Positions 17,547 through 26,219 of a DNA stretch of 35,662 bases are shown piece after piece. Position 1 is the first letter of the stretch, and each line of letters begins with the position of its first letter. Below the pieces are notes generated by a model that worked only from the letters and a program-made list of their open reading frames with translations, ran no database searches and was not told the origin of the DNA. Source of the DNA: Betaproteobacteria bacterium (GTDB lineage Bacteria > Acidobacteriota > Terriglobia > Acidiferrales > UBA7541); assembly GCA_903970165.1 (NCBI GenBank), contig CAJCHZ010000021.1, positions 1 to 35,662 of the forward strand. Reading direction: 5' to 3'. The translations under genes were made by a program, and so were the position numbers.

Positions 17547-18935
17547 TTACTTCACGTACTTCACGTATTTCGGTGATTCGCCCTTCGCCCAAGGATCATA
17601 GCTGCGCGCAAAAACCAGCCGGTCATTGATGGGCGGATGGGAGTAGAGCCAGAAAGTGATAAACGGCGGTGGATTGGGATCCGACAAGTCAAGCTCTCCC
17701 AAATCTTGAAACGTCTGGGCAGCCACCTCGGACGAATCCGGGACAAGACCGTGGATCACTTCCACCGCATAAACATCCGCGGCATGCTCCTGCATCCGGG
17801 AGAAACCGTTAATCACGGGTGCGGCGAGGAACGTACCGATCTCCAGCAGGAGAAGCAGCACGGCGAACGAAGCCCAGTCCTCTTGACCATAAATGCGCCA
17901 ATCGCCACTCCAATGATCCAGCGTCCAGTGAAGCGCGCGAAACAAGGCATAGAACCCGACGAACAAAAGACCCGCGGCAAACAAAAAACCCTTCCAGACA
18001 TGCCCAAGAACGTAGTGCCCAAGCTCGTGTCCCACGATGCAGAGCGTCTCGTTAAGCGTAGCCTTCTGAATCGTGGTGTCCCAGATGACGACGCGCTTGG
18101 ATGCTCCCATTCCGGTAACATACGCATTGATCTCGTTTGTTTTTTCGCTCGCTTTCATCAGGAACATTCGGTCGCGCGGTATTGGCACTCCGGCATGCCG
18201 CGTCAGATTCTCAATGGCCGAGACCAAATCCGGGTGCTCCGCTTGCAATGGCTCAAACGTATTGAAGAGCGGGTCAATAAACCACGGCGCGACGAAAACG
18301 AAGAAAAGCAGGACGGGCAGCGCCGCAAGCCAGGAGTAAAACCACCAGCGCCGTGGACTCTTGCGTAGGATGGCGGACAATCCCCGAACAAGAATCAGCC
18401 CCAGCCCAACCATGAGTAGCTGTTCCTTGAACCAATCCTGAAACCAGGAACCCCATCCCTGTACCGACATTTCATAGCGGAGCGAAAGCACGTGACCATA
18501 CAAGCGCACGGGCAAGGAGGCGATGGCCAGAACAATCACAAGCAGCGGCGCAAAAACCAACCCCTGCACCCATCTTTGGTCACTTGTGCTCTCGGCCCAG
18601 TCGCGAAACCTTGCGGCGATTCCAAGCTGCAGAATAATCAGGGTCACCAGGACGGTGAGGAAAACCGACACAAAATACAAAGTATAAGAAGCCCGCGAGT
18701 ACGCCACCGCTTTTTCATAGCGGCCTGGAGGCAGCGTGTATTCCCTGGGATTTGCTTGTGGAGCTGTAGATTGCCTGGCTAAAGCGCTCGAATTCACGGT
18801 AGATGCCGACACAGCGGAAAACGCGGGCGCGTTTGGCATCGTCGCTTCTGGATGGCTCGCGTCCGCAAGCGCCGCGGCGCACAGCGTTAAGCAAAAAACC
18901 GCTCCGAAACGGTGAAAAGAAACACACCGCCCCAT
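17547..18935 (-). CDS. M48 (Ste24/CAAX prenyl protease 1-type) membrane metalloprotease
   Basis: 462 aa. It has an N-terminal signal-like segment, a low-complexity stretch (about 25-65), then several membrane helices around the M48 core. The zinc motif HELGH is at 303-307 in VGHELGHYVLGH, with the third ligand Glu383 in QEHAADVYA. This order matches the Ste24 subfamily rather than soluble HtpX. Role in envelope protein quality control is presumed. GAGGGGG lies about 7 nt before the ATG. The C-terminus ends YVKYVK, encoded by a 9-nt tandem repeat (acttcacgt-type) that may have slipped. Confidence 0.93.
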   Translation of the reverse strand: MGRCVSFHRFGAVFCLTLCAAALADASHPEATMPNAPAFSAVSASTVNSSALARQSTAPQANPREYTLPPGRYEKAVAYSRASYTLYFVSVFLTVLVTLIILQLGIAARFRDWAESTSDQRWVQGLVFAPLLVIVLAIASLPVRLYGHVLSLRYEMSVQGWGSWFQDWFKEQLLMVGLGLILVRGLSAILRKSPRRWWFYSWLAALPVLLFFVFVAPWFIDPLFNTFEPLQAEHPDLVSAIENLTRHAGVPIPRDRMFLMKASEKTNEINAYVTGMGASKRVVIWDTTIQKATLNETLCIVGHELGHYVLGHVWKGFLFAAGLLFVGFYALFRALHWTLDHWSGDWRIYGQEDWASFAVLLLLLEIGTFLAAPVINGFSRMQEHAADVYAVEVIHGLVPDSSEVAAQTFQDLGELDLSDPNPPPFITFWLYSHPPINDRLVFARSYDPWAKGESPKYVKYVK

Positions 18936-19142
18936 GAAGACCCCCTCGCAAACTACTCGCTAAAAACAGCCCGCGCAGCCCCACCAAGACCGCCCGCGGG
19001 CGCGAGTATGCCGCAAGGCATCGCAGGGCGCAAGACGCCAGGCAAGAATCGAGAGTCGGACCGAAGCACCAAATCGCGGTCTTGCGCCGGAGAAATGATC
19101 TGACTTAGGAAGAGCCAGGAGCGACGGCGGGATGCGCTGTCT

Positions 19143-19521
19143 TCAAACAATCATTTCGTGCGGCCCCGTTGTCGCCACGCCTATCTGCAGGATGGAAGTC
19201 CAGCGCTCCATTTTGTGATGGCCGTAGTGGTGAAATAGGTAAGAAATGGCAATCGAAGTGCCCGTTGCCACGGCGCCGGAAATTCAGCGTCGAAAAATAA
19301 TCGAGTGTCCGCGCTGCTCCGACTCCGGCGAAGAGCCAGTCGTTTTCTTTGTCCGAGAAGTGGTGCGCCTCTTTGGGCTCCGCGCCGGGCGGCAGCCGGA
19401 TCGGCTGCAAGCGGTAGGTCTGGCCTTGCCGTGCCCGCCGTTGCCCAAGGCACATCGAACCGAAACACAGAAACCCGCCGCAAGCCAAGAGAAGCGCCTT
19501 GAGCACGGACTTCCCGCTCAT
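19143..19521 (-). pseudogene. Frameshifted, internally shortened small exported protein gene
   Basis: From the ATG at 19521 the frame gives a signal peptide (SVLKALLLACGGFLCFGS...), then NDWLFAGVGAARTLDYFST and LNFRRRGNG. It then loses sense. The next frame, from about 19255, gives TSIAISYLFHHYGHHKMERW, TSILQIGVATTG and PHEMIV, stopping at 19143. Both halves match, from memory, one family of small acidobacterial proteins with an ARTLDYFST head and a YLFHxxGHHKxERWTS tail. The roughly 30 residues normally between them (an LxNxxVDNxPAF region) seem absent, so both a deletion and a frame change occurred. It could instead be an assembly error. Function of the family is unknown to me. Confidence 0.6.
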
Positions 19522-19565
19522 CGCCCCGGCTATCTCGTCACGCTTTTGTCCAATTCGCAATGGAG

Positions 19566-19571
19566 TATAAT
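19566..19571 (+). promoter_or_regulatory. -10 box for the transglutaminase gene
   Basis: A perfect TATAAT lies 45 bp before the chosen start at 19616. A TTGTCC at 19546-19551 is only 14 bp away, so the -35 is weak. Confidence 0.4.
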
Positions 19572-19615
19572 CACAATGCTGTCACTTGAGACGCGCCGAT
19601 ATAAAGGATTTCTCA

Positions 19616-20665
19616 ATGACCCGTCGCCTGATTTCGCTCATTTGTATTCTAGCTGCCTTTGGTGCGCTTAGCCTCGCCGCTCATCCTCGCCGGAACGCCG
19701 CAGTGGACTCCTCTCGGGAAGCAGCCACGCGTTCGTTCGAGTTCACCTACCAGGTGCATTTCCCGGCGACGGAAAATCCCTCTGGCCCTGTCCGCCTCTG
19801 GCTTCCGCTTCCGCAATCCGACGGCTATCAAGACGTGCGTGTCCTGCACATCGATTGCCCGGTCAAATACGCGCAAGGCCACGATCCCGTTTATAAAAAC
19901 CGATTCGCCATGTTCAAGCCAACGCCACAGCAGACGGCAGCCGGCTTTGACGTTACGATTCGATTCACGGCCACTCGCCGCGAACACAAAGTTTCTCTGG
20001 ATGATGCGACTTTGAAGAATGCTTCGGCGACCGCCTCTACGGATCCCCTGCTCAAGCGCTATCTCGAACCGGACGATATGGTTCCCCTGAGCGGAACCAT
20101 CGCTGACCTCGCGAGAGAGCACACCGCTGGCGACACCACGCAAATCGAACAAGCGCGCCACATCTACGAATACGTCGTCTCCACGATGCGATATGACAAG
20201 TCCGGCGAAGGCTGGGGCCGCGGCGACGCTATTTGGGCGTGCACCTCGAAACGCGGCAACTGCACCGACTTCCATTCGCTTTTCATTGGCATGATGCGCT
20301 CTTCAGGTATTCCCGCCCGCTTCGAAATTGGTTTCCCACTTCCCGAAGGCAAAACCGAAGGCGACATCGCCGGCTATCACTGCTGGGCAGAGTTCTATTT
20401 GAATGGTGTCGGCTGGGTGCCCGTGGATGCCTCGGAAGCCTGGAAAAATCCCGCCAAGCACGATTATTTCTTCGGAGCGCACGACGTCAACCGCGTTTTC
20501 TTCACCTACGGCCGCGACATCAGCCTCTCCAGCGATCAAAAAGGCGGCCCGCTCAACTATTTCATCTATCCCTACGCAGAAGTGGATGGCCAGCCAGTGA
20601 AGAACCTGCAGACCCACTTCTCGTTCCGCGACGTGTCCGTACCTCAGCAAGCAGCCGCGCGATAG
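19616..20665 (+). CDS. Exported transglutaminase-like cysteine protein
   Basis: 349 aa with a Sec signal (RLISLICILAAFGALSLAAH). An N-terminal beta domain (about 40-125) begins FEFTYQVHFP and has LWLPLPQSDGYQ. The transglutaminase-core has the full triad: Cys216 in RGNCTDFHSLFIGMMR, His255 in YHCWAEFYL and Asp271 in GWVPVDASEAW. Bacterial members mostly act as periplasmic proteases or peptidases rather than crosslinkers; the substrate is unknown. The ATG at 19616 has AAAGGA about 7 nt upstream. An upstream TTG at 19586 would add 10 residues and is rejected. Confidence 0.9.
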   Translation: MTRRLISLICILAAFGALSLAAHPRRNAAVDSSREAATRSFEFTYQVHFPATENPSGPVRLWLPLPQSDGYQDVRVLHIDCPVKYAQGHDPVYKNRFAMFKPTPQQTAAGFDVTIRFTATRREHKVSLDDATLKNASATASTDPLLKRYLEPDDMVPLSGTIADLAREHTAGDTTQIEQARHIYEYVVSTMRYDKSGEGWGRGDAIWACTSKRGNCTDFHSLFIGMMRSSGIPARFEIGFPLPEGKTEGDIAGYHCWAEFYLNGVGWVPVDASEAWKNPAKHDYFFGAHDVNRVFFTYGRDISLSSDQKGGPLNYFIYPYAEVDGQPVKNLQTHFSFRDVSVPQQAAAR

Positions 20666-20730
20666 GGTCGACTGGATTCGGTCGCAAGCCAGTACAGGAT
20701 TTCCCAAAATCCTCAACCTGCACCCTCCGT

Positions 20731-20759
20731 CTGGAGTTGCCGCATTCGCAGCACTCCAG
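20731..20759 (+). terminator. Hairpin after the transglutaminase gene
   Basis: CTGGAGT (20731-20737) pairs with ACTCCAG (20753-20759). No T-run follows, so this is only a possible terminator. Confidence 0.3.
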
Positions 20760-20836
20760 GATGTCGCAATTGTAGGCCGCCCAACGTCGAGCTACTCTTA
20801 AGTTAAGCGCAGCCGGTAATGCAGGGGTCTACAACC

Positions 20837-21514
20837 ATGTCAAAATACATCTTCTTCCGCTTGGCTGTTCCTGTCGTCGCCGCTGCTTTTGCGCTTCCAC
20901 TGGCAGCGCATGAGCAATCGCAAGATTCGCAATCGCAGTCGGAGTCCGTCGCCGACGCCGCCCGCCGCGCCCGAGAGCAAAAAAAAGCTGCAGCCACAAA
21001 GCCTTCTAAAGTCGTTGATGACGACACCCTCAAACCAGCAGCTGCTACTGCGCCAGAGACAAATCCCCCGGCAGCCGCCCCCGCACAAGCTCCGACGGCA
21101 GCTCCAAACTCAACTTCCGAGAGCGTCCCGCCGCCTACTGCACATCCTTCCAGCACTCCCGCTCCAGATAATGCCGCAGCCGCCCCCGCTCCTCCAGTCT
21201 CCGTTGCAGACGATGCTGAGAAAAAAAAGCAAGACGACGCGGCGTTGGCGGGCATGAAACAGCAGCTGGCCGAAGCGCAAAAAGTTCTCGATCTTCTTCA
21301 GCGTGAATTGGCGTTGCAGCAGGATGCCTTTTATACGAATCCCGACCATGACCGGGACACGTCGGGAAAAGCAAAACTCGATGACCTGAAGCAGCAGGTC
21401 CTCGGCAAGCAACAGTCCGTCGACGACTTAAAAGCGAAGCTTGCTGCTTTCGTCGAGTCGCTTGGCATCGCAGCTCCGGCTCCCGCGCCAGAGCAGACCC
21501 CGCCGCAATCCTAG
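20837..21514 (+). CDS. Exported Pro/Ala-rich protein with coiled coil
   Basis: 225 aa: a signal peptide (FRLAVPVVAAAFALPLAAH), a charged helical stretch (about 30-55), a long Pro/Ala/Thr-rich linker (about 65-125), then a coiled coil (about 135-210) with LAEAQKVLDLLQRELALQQD and KAKLDDLKQQVLGKQQ. No enzymatic motif. This shape is frequent in exported structural or tethering proteins of acidobacteria; I do not know a name. The ATG at 20837 puts the signal peptide at the very N-terminus; an in-frame start at 20819 is possible. It precedes the ABC pair by 152 bp, so may or may not be related. Confidence 0.75.
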   Translation: MSKYIFFRLAVPVVAAAFALPLAAHEQSQDSQSQSESVADAARRAREQKKAAATKPSKVVDDDTLKPAAATAPETNPPAAAPAQAPTAAPNSTSESVPPPTAHPSSTPAPDNAAAAPAPPVSVADDAEKKKQDDAALAGMKQQLAEAQKVLDLLQRELALQQDAFYTNPDHDRDTSGKAKLDDLKQQVLGKQQSVDDLKAKLAAFVESLGIAAPAPAPEQTPPQS

Positions 21515-21666
21515 ACGCTACAAACCGCAATTTCTTTCACCGAATCTTTTTGCGGAGTCACTCTCGCGCAAATCCCTCTCTATTCGAATTCCCGTAAACT
21601 TTTTAGACGCCGGAAACGTATTCTGTCTAGCACGCGGGGCTGGATAACTCCTGGAGGTGGTGTCCG

Positions 21667-22560
21667 ATGCAATTGCTTGTTGAAAAGCTCAGCAAAAACT
21701 ATCGCGGCGGCGTCCCGGCTTTGCGCACCGTCCAGCTTTCGCTGAAGCCTGGCATCCTCGGCCTGCTCGGCCCGAATGGCGCGGGCAAATCCACGCTGAT
21801 GCGCATTCTCTCCACGATCACGCGCCCTTCCTCCGGCCGCGTCCTGTGGAACGAAATCGACATCGCTCGCAATCCCGACGCCCTTCGCGGGGTTCTCGGC
21901 TATCTACCGCAGGACTTCGGCGTCTACCCCCATCTGAGCGCCGTCGAATTTCTCGATTATCTCGCCGCTGTAAAAGGTATCCCCGCCGCAGCTGCGCGCC
22001 AGCGAATCTCTGAGCTCCTCGTGCTCGTCAATCTCGCGGACGTTGCGAAGCGTCCCCTCGGCGGCTATTCCGGTGGCATGCGCCAGCGCGTCGGCATCGC
22101 CCAGGCGCTTCTCAACGACCCGCAGCTCCTCATTGTTGACGAACCGACCGCCGGCCTCGATCCAGAAGAACGCGTGCGCTTTCGCAATCTGCTCTCGGAA
22201 CTCTCGGGCGAGCGCATCGTGATTCTCTCGACGCACATCGTCTCCGACGTCGAAGCTGTAGCCACGGACATCGCGATTCTCGCGCAGGGCCAGCTCCTGG
22301 CTCACGGCGCGCCCGAAGTTCTCCTCTCCCGAGTCACCGGCAAAATTTGGGAAGTCGTGGTCCCCAGCGCCGAACTTCCCTCTCTTCGTCAAAAACATTT
22401 GATCAGCAGCACAGCTCATCGCAGCGATGGCGTTCACGCCCGCGTAGTCTCGGATACCCAACCTTCCGCTGAAGCCCGCCAGCTCGAGCCATCGCTCGAA
22501 GACGCTTATCTCGCCGCCCTTGCATCGCAGCGAAGCGTCGTCACGGGTATCGCCGCGTGA
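21667..22560 (+). CDS. ABC transporter ATP-binding protein (ABC-2 type)
   Basis: 297 aa. Walker A GPNGAGKST (35-43), Q-loop PQDFG, signature YSGGMRQRVG (134-143), Walker B LLIVDEP with DE at 158-159, and the switch His in LSTHIVSD. The C-terminal extra portion (about 220-297) is typical of CcmA-like/ABC-2 exporters. GGAGGTGG precedes the ATG by about 7 nt. The stop overlaps the permease GTG start by 4 bp (GTGA), so the two form a transporter unit; the cargo is unknown. Confidence 0.95.
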   Translation: MQLLVEKLSKNYRGGVPALRTVQLSLKPGILGLLGPNGAGKSTLMRILSTITRPSSGRVLWNEIDIARNPDALRGVLGYLPQDFGVYPHLSAVEFLDYLAAVKGIPAAAARQRISELLVLVNLADVAKRPLGGYSGGMRQRVGIAQALLNDPQLLIVDEPTAGLDPEERVRFRNLLSELSGERIVILSTHIVSDVEAVATDIAILAQGQLLAHGAPEVLLSRVTGKIWEVVVPSAELPSLRQKHLISSTAHRSDGVHARVVSDTQPSAEARQLEPSLEDAYLAALASQRSVVTGIAA

Positions 22561-24146
22561 GCCCCATTCGCTCCATTGCAGCGATCGCTCACGCCGATTT
22601 TCTCGAGCGTACGCGCCGGTACAGCTTCCTTCTCGCTCTTCTCTTCGCCGTTTTTCTCGGCTACGCGACGGCCACGGGAAAAGTCTTCCTGAATTTCGAC
22701 GAGTACCGCGGCGTCTACACCTCCGGATGGATTGGCACGCTGGTCGCTATGGTCATCACCTGCTTCCTCACCCTGGCCGGTTTCTACATCGTAAAAAACT
22801 CCATCGAACGCGACCGCTCCACCGGCGTGGGTCAAATTCTCGCGGCCACGCCTCTTTCAAAAACCGCCTACGCTTTCGGAAAATTCTTCAGCAACTTTGC
22901 GGTGCTCTCCTGCATGGTAGGCGTGCTGGCCGTGGCCGCGCTCATCATGAAGCTTTGGAGCTCTGAGGATCCGCGAATTAACCTTTGGGCCTTGCTCTCG
23001 CCGTTTCTTCTCCTGGCTCTGCCCGCCGTCGCTCTGACTTCCGTCTGCGCGCTCTGTTTTGAGGTGTTGCCTCTCCTGCGCGGAGGCCTTGGCAATGTCG
23101 CCTGGTTTTTTGTTTGGAGCTTTGGCCTGTCCGCTCCCCTTCTGAGCGGCCGCCGTTGGCTCGACCCTGTGGGAATTATGACCGTGGCGGATTCTTTGGG
23201 CGCGGAGGCCACGCATTACGTCCCCAACTACCACGGCGGCATGTCATTTCAGATCAACATTGGCCAGCGCTTGCACGTCGTGCAAGACTGGCACTGGGCG
23301 GGAATCCCTTGGGGCATGCATTCCGTTCTTCTGCGGCTCATGTGGTTTGCAATTTCTCTGGTTATCGTTCCACTCGCGGCCCTTGTTTTTGACCGCTTCG
23401 ACTCCGCCACGTCCGCAAGACGAAGAAGTCGCGCGGAAAACGCAATCTCCGCCACCGCGCAGCAAGTGTCGACGGCACGCAACCTCCCTCACCCCACTTC
23501 GCACATTCGCCTCACTCCTCTCGCGTCCACTGCACACGCCAGCGCCTTCGGCCGCATCTATCTCGCCGAACTCCGCCTCGCGCTCCAGGGACTCCGCTGG
23601 TGGTGGTACGCCGTCGCCGCGGGACTCCTCATCGGTCAATTTGCGGCGCCCCTGAAGGCTTCGCGGGGCCCTCTCCTGGCCGTGGCATGGCTCTGGCCCG
23701 TGATGATTTGGTCCGCGATGGGTTCGCGCGAATCGCGCTTCGGCACCCGCGCCCTTCTTTTCTCCTGCGCCAGAATTCTTCCCCGTCAGCTTCTGGCGTG
23801 CTTTCTTGCTGGAGTCACCGTCGCCGCGTTGGTTGGCGCAGGCGCCGCGTTCCGCCTTCTGCTTGCTCACAGTTCATCCGGACTCTTCGCTTGGCTGGCT
23901 GGCGCTCTTTTTCTCCCCGCCGCCGCACTGGCGCTCGGCATCGTGAGCGGCACCGGCAAGCCCTTCGAGGCTCTCCTCACCATCGCCTGGTACGTGGGCC
24001 CGATGAATCACGTCCCCGGCTTCGATTTCACTGGCGCGGCCAATGGCGGGCAAACAATTCCTTATACCCTCGTCTACCTTGTCCTTAGCACCGCGCTCCT
24101 CGTCGCCGCCTTGCTATTCCGCTCGCGCCAGCTTCGTTCCGCCTGA
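22557..24146 (+). CDS. ABC-2 type transporter permease
   Basis: 529 aa starting GTG, overlapping the ATPase stop in GTGA. It has about ten to twelve hydrophobic segments in two halves separated by a soluble, Ala/Ser/Arg-rich linker near residue 290 (ARRRSRAENAISATAQ). It begins with SIAAIAHADFLERTRRYSF, a typical N-terminal amphipathic lead of ABC-2 permeases, and contains DRSTGVGQILAATPLSKTAYAFGKF, a conserved ABC-2 loop. The two-part layout suggests one polypeptide acting as the whole membrane portion or as a homodimer. Substrate not inferable. Confidence 0.9.
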   Translation: MSPIRSIAAIAHADFLERTRRYSFLLALLFAVFLGYATATGKVFLNFDEYRGVYTSGWIGTLVAMVITCFLTLAGFYIVKNSIERDRSTGVGQILAATPLSKTAYAFGKFFSNFAVLSCMVGVLAVAALIMKLWSSEDPRINLWALLSPFLLLALPAVALTSVCALCFEVLPLLRGGLGNVAWFFVWSFGLSAPLLSGRRWLDPVGIMTVADSLGAEATHYVPNYHGGMSFQINIGQRLHVVQDWHWAGIPWGMHSVLLRLMWFAISLVIVPLAALVFDRFDSATSARRRSRAENAISATAQQVSTARNLPHPTSHIRLTPLASTAHASAFGRIYLAELRLALQGLRWWWYAVAAGLLIGQFAAPLKASRGPLLAVAWLWPVMIWSAMGSRESRFGTRALLFSCARILPRQLLACFLAGVTVAALVGAGAAFRLLLAHSSSGLFAWLAGALFLPAAALALGIVSGTGKPFEALLTIAWYVGPMNHVPGFDFTGAANGGQTIPYTLVYLVLSTALLVAALLFRSRQLRSA

Positions 24147-24243
24147 GCCTGGGTGCACAGTCCTGTCCGATGTAGTTCGACCCACTCCGTACTGACTCAC
24201 TCAGATTCCGCAACTCCACCACAATTCCTTGTAGCGTTTTCCC

Positions 24244-24272
24244 TTGACACCACAGTCGTCCGGCAGCACAAT
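24244..24272 (+). promoter_or_regulatory. Candidate promoter for the small zinc-ribbon gene
   Basis: TTGACA (24244-24249), 17-bp spacer, CACAAT (24267-24272, four of six bases). A start near 24279 gives an 86-nt leader to the ATG at 24365. Confidence 0.45.
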
Positions 24273-24364
24273 CTGCGCCATTGAAGTCTGGTCCGGGCTG
24301 CCCAGGGGAACTCCGCCGCGCTCCCGCCGCGCAGGCAGAGCTGGCTGGCCACTGAGGGGTGCGC

Positions 24365-24586
24365 ATGCAGTATTTGCCCGGTTTCACGGTGCAGTGCATC
24401 AATCCGATGTGCGATCTCCGCGGGCACTGGCTCCGTCCGGATGCCATTGGCCCTATCTCCGACGACGGCCGCTGCCCCTGCTGCGGCGATTTCCTCCGCA
24501 CCGTTCCTCCGCCGCTCAGCCCGCGCTTTCGCATGCGCCCGCGTGCACTCACCGGCCCCCGGCCACTCCGCCCCCGCCCCCGCTAA
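24365..24586 (+). CDS. Small zinc-ribbon protein, unknown
   Basis: 73 aa. YLPGFTVQCINPMCDLRGHWLRPD is followed by RCPCCGDFLRTVPPPLSPRF; the CINPMC and CPCC pairs form a zinc ribbon, after which a basic Pro/Arg tail runs to the end. GAGGGG lies 5-6 nt before the ATG; an upstream GTG at 24359 is possible. The ordered CxxxxC...CxxC, the promoter and the good Shine-Dalgarno favour a real gene over chance; the rest of the reading is mostly Pro/Arg codons, which GC-rich DNA also gives by chance. I recall similar small acidobacterial proteins, without function. Confidence 0.65.
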   Translation: MQYLPGFTVQCINPMCDLRGHWLRPDAIGPISDDGRCPCCGDFLRTVPPPLSPRFRMRPRALTGPRPLRPRPR

Positions 24587-24647
24587 CTGGGTAGCGGCGG
24601 CTTTACGCCGCCGCCCGCTGCCGAAGCGATCGCTGCGCCGCCGAATT

Positions 24648-25055
24648 TCAGCGAGCCTCCGGCAAGGTGTACGCAAACTCATAAAAGTGTTTTCCGCCTT
24701 CCATCGTAATGGTCATCGAACCAGCAATCCCCATGAGCTCCCCGGTCCCCGAATCGGGTACCACCGTGACGCTCATCGACTGCTCACCGCGCGTCATCGT
24801 CCCTTGGTGCTGCAGCGCGAAGGTCCCGCTCCGCCCGATCAGCGCTCCATTCACTCGCTCCATCGCCACATATCCAGCCGACCCTTTCACTTCCGTGCCC
24901 ACTGCCAGCATCTCTCCCGCGCTGATCCCCTCGATGTCTCCGTGAAACACCTTGTCCAACGACCACCTTCCCACGTTGGCACGTTCAGCTTCCTTGTTAT
25001 CCGCCTTTTGCGGTATCACTTTCACCTCAAACGTCCCACGCGCATGTTTCATCAT
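24648..25055 (-). CDS. DUF3224 domain protein
   Basis: 135 aa. It follows the DUF3224 pattern, a small lipocalin/allene oxide cyclase-like beta barrel: GTFEVKVIPQ at the start, LDKVFHGDIEGISAGEMLA, VKGSAGYVAMERVNG, GRSGTFALQHQGTM, VVPDSGTGELMGIAGSM and a final GKHFYEFAYTLP. Family function is unknown. GGAGG lies about 5 nt before ATG ATG; I use the first (25055), the second being 3 nt later. A longer frame starting at 25187 would add a hydrophobic segment and is possible but lacks this ribosome site. It is divergent from the AraC gene. Confidence 0.88.
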   Translation of the reverse strand: MMKHARGTFEVKVIPQKADNKEAERANVGRWSLDKVFHGDIEGISAGEMLAVGTEVKGSAGYVAMERVNGALIGRSGTFALQHQGTMTRGEQSMSVTVVPDSGTGELMGIAGSMTITMEGGKHFYEFAYTLPEAR

Positions 25056-25208
25056 CGCCGCCTCCATCAAAACTGTATTTCTAGATCGCACACGGATGTC
25101 CGCATAAACCGCCCAAAAAAGCCCCAGCACTAAAACACAGGCTCGCAGCAATGTTCCTCCTCCTGCTTCCTCTGTCCTCTGCCACACTATAGAAGGTCAT
25201 CGCCTGCA

Positions 25209-26066
25209 ATGATTGGAAAAACGCGACAAAAATCCACCGCCGAAATCGAAGAAGTCTTTGATCCGGAAGTTGGCCGGGCCCGCGGCATGCTCAGGCGCCA
25301 GTTGCCGGCAGGAAAGATGAGGCACTCGCGCAAGCGTCCCGCTGCTGATCTTTCCCCGTGGATCGCTCACTACTGGATGATCGGCTGGGATCTGCGCGAC
25401 GGTACGCCGCAGCACGTCGAGAGCCTGCCGCATCCCAATATCCACCTGATATTTGAGAGCCAGACCCCGGTAATCGCCGGGGTGCAAACCAAAAAATTCT
25501 CCCGCACCCTCGAAGGCCAATCGAGAGTCTTCGGTGTCAAATTCAAGCCGGGCGCCTTTCGTGCGTTTTTTGCCGCCCCTGTCTCGAAACTCGCCGATCG
25601 GACCATTCCCGCAACTCGCGTTTTCGGCAAAGAGGTTCTTGAGCTCGCCGACGTCGTGTTTTCCGACCGCCCGGAAGAAACAAGGGTCGCAGCCGCCAAC
25701 GCGTTCTTCCGCAAGCGCATGCCGCCGGCGGACGAAACGCTGGACCTCGCCGGCCGCCTCGTCGAACGCATCCTTCAGGATGTCCAAATAAGACTGGTGG
25801 ATGATCTGGTTCGCAGTTCAGGCATCAACAAGCGTTCGCTCCAGCGCATCTTCAGGGAATACGTCGGAGTAAGCCCCAAATGGGTAATCCGCCGCTACCG
25901 ACTGCACGAGCTCATCGAAAAGTTCAACTCCGGCATCACCGTCGACTTGTCTCAGCTTGCTCTCGATTTGGGCTATTTCGATCAGGCTCACCTGATCAAC
26001 GACTTCAAATCCGTGGTCGGCTATTCCCCTACGCAATATCAGAAACTAGTGTCAAAGAATTCTTGA
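25209..26066 (+). CDS. AraC family transcriptional regulator, DUF6597-type N-terminus
   Basis: 285 aa. The N-terminal sensor (about 40-150) has LSPWIAHYWMIGWDLR and SLPHPNIHLIFE, the DUF6597 pattern; the C-terminal AraC DNA-binding double helix-turn-helix is seen in VDDLVRSSGINKRSLQRIFREYVGVSPKWVIRRYRL and VDLSQLALDLGYFDQAHLINDFKSVVGYSPTQY (quoted from the motif core). Start at the ATG 25209; AGAAGG lies about 12 nt upstream. It probably controls the divergent DUF3224 gene 153 bp away; the sensor ligand is unknown. Confidence 0.9.
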   Translation: MIGKTRQKSTAEIEEVFDPEVGRARGMLRRQLPAGKMRHSRKRPAADLSPWIAHYWMIGWDLRDGTPQHVESLPHPNIHLIFESQTPVIAGVQTKKFSRTLEGQSRVFGVKFKPGAFRAFFAAPVSKLADRTIPATRVFGKEVLELADVVFSDRPEETRVAAANAFFRKRMPPADETLDLAGRLVERILQDVQIRLVDDLVRSSGINKRSLQRIFREYVGVSPKWVIRRYRLHELIEKFNSGITVDLSQLALDLGYFDQAHLINDFKSVVGYSPTQYQKLVSKNS

Positions 26067-26219
26067 GCTTGCTTGCCTTATGGGGAGTGCGGAAGCCGTT
26101 TGGGACCATGCACCGGCAAGATCTGGCAAAATTAAATCCAGGTTCAACTCAACTTTTCCCAAACGAAAAGCATCGTACAATCGGTTTGCCCGCCGCGGTC
26201 ACTGAGGAGGAATCATTTC

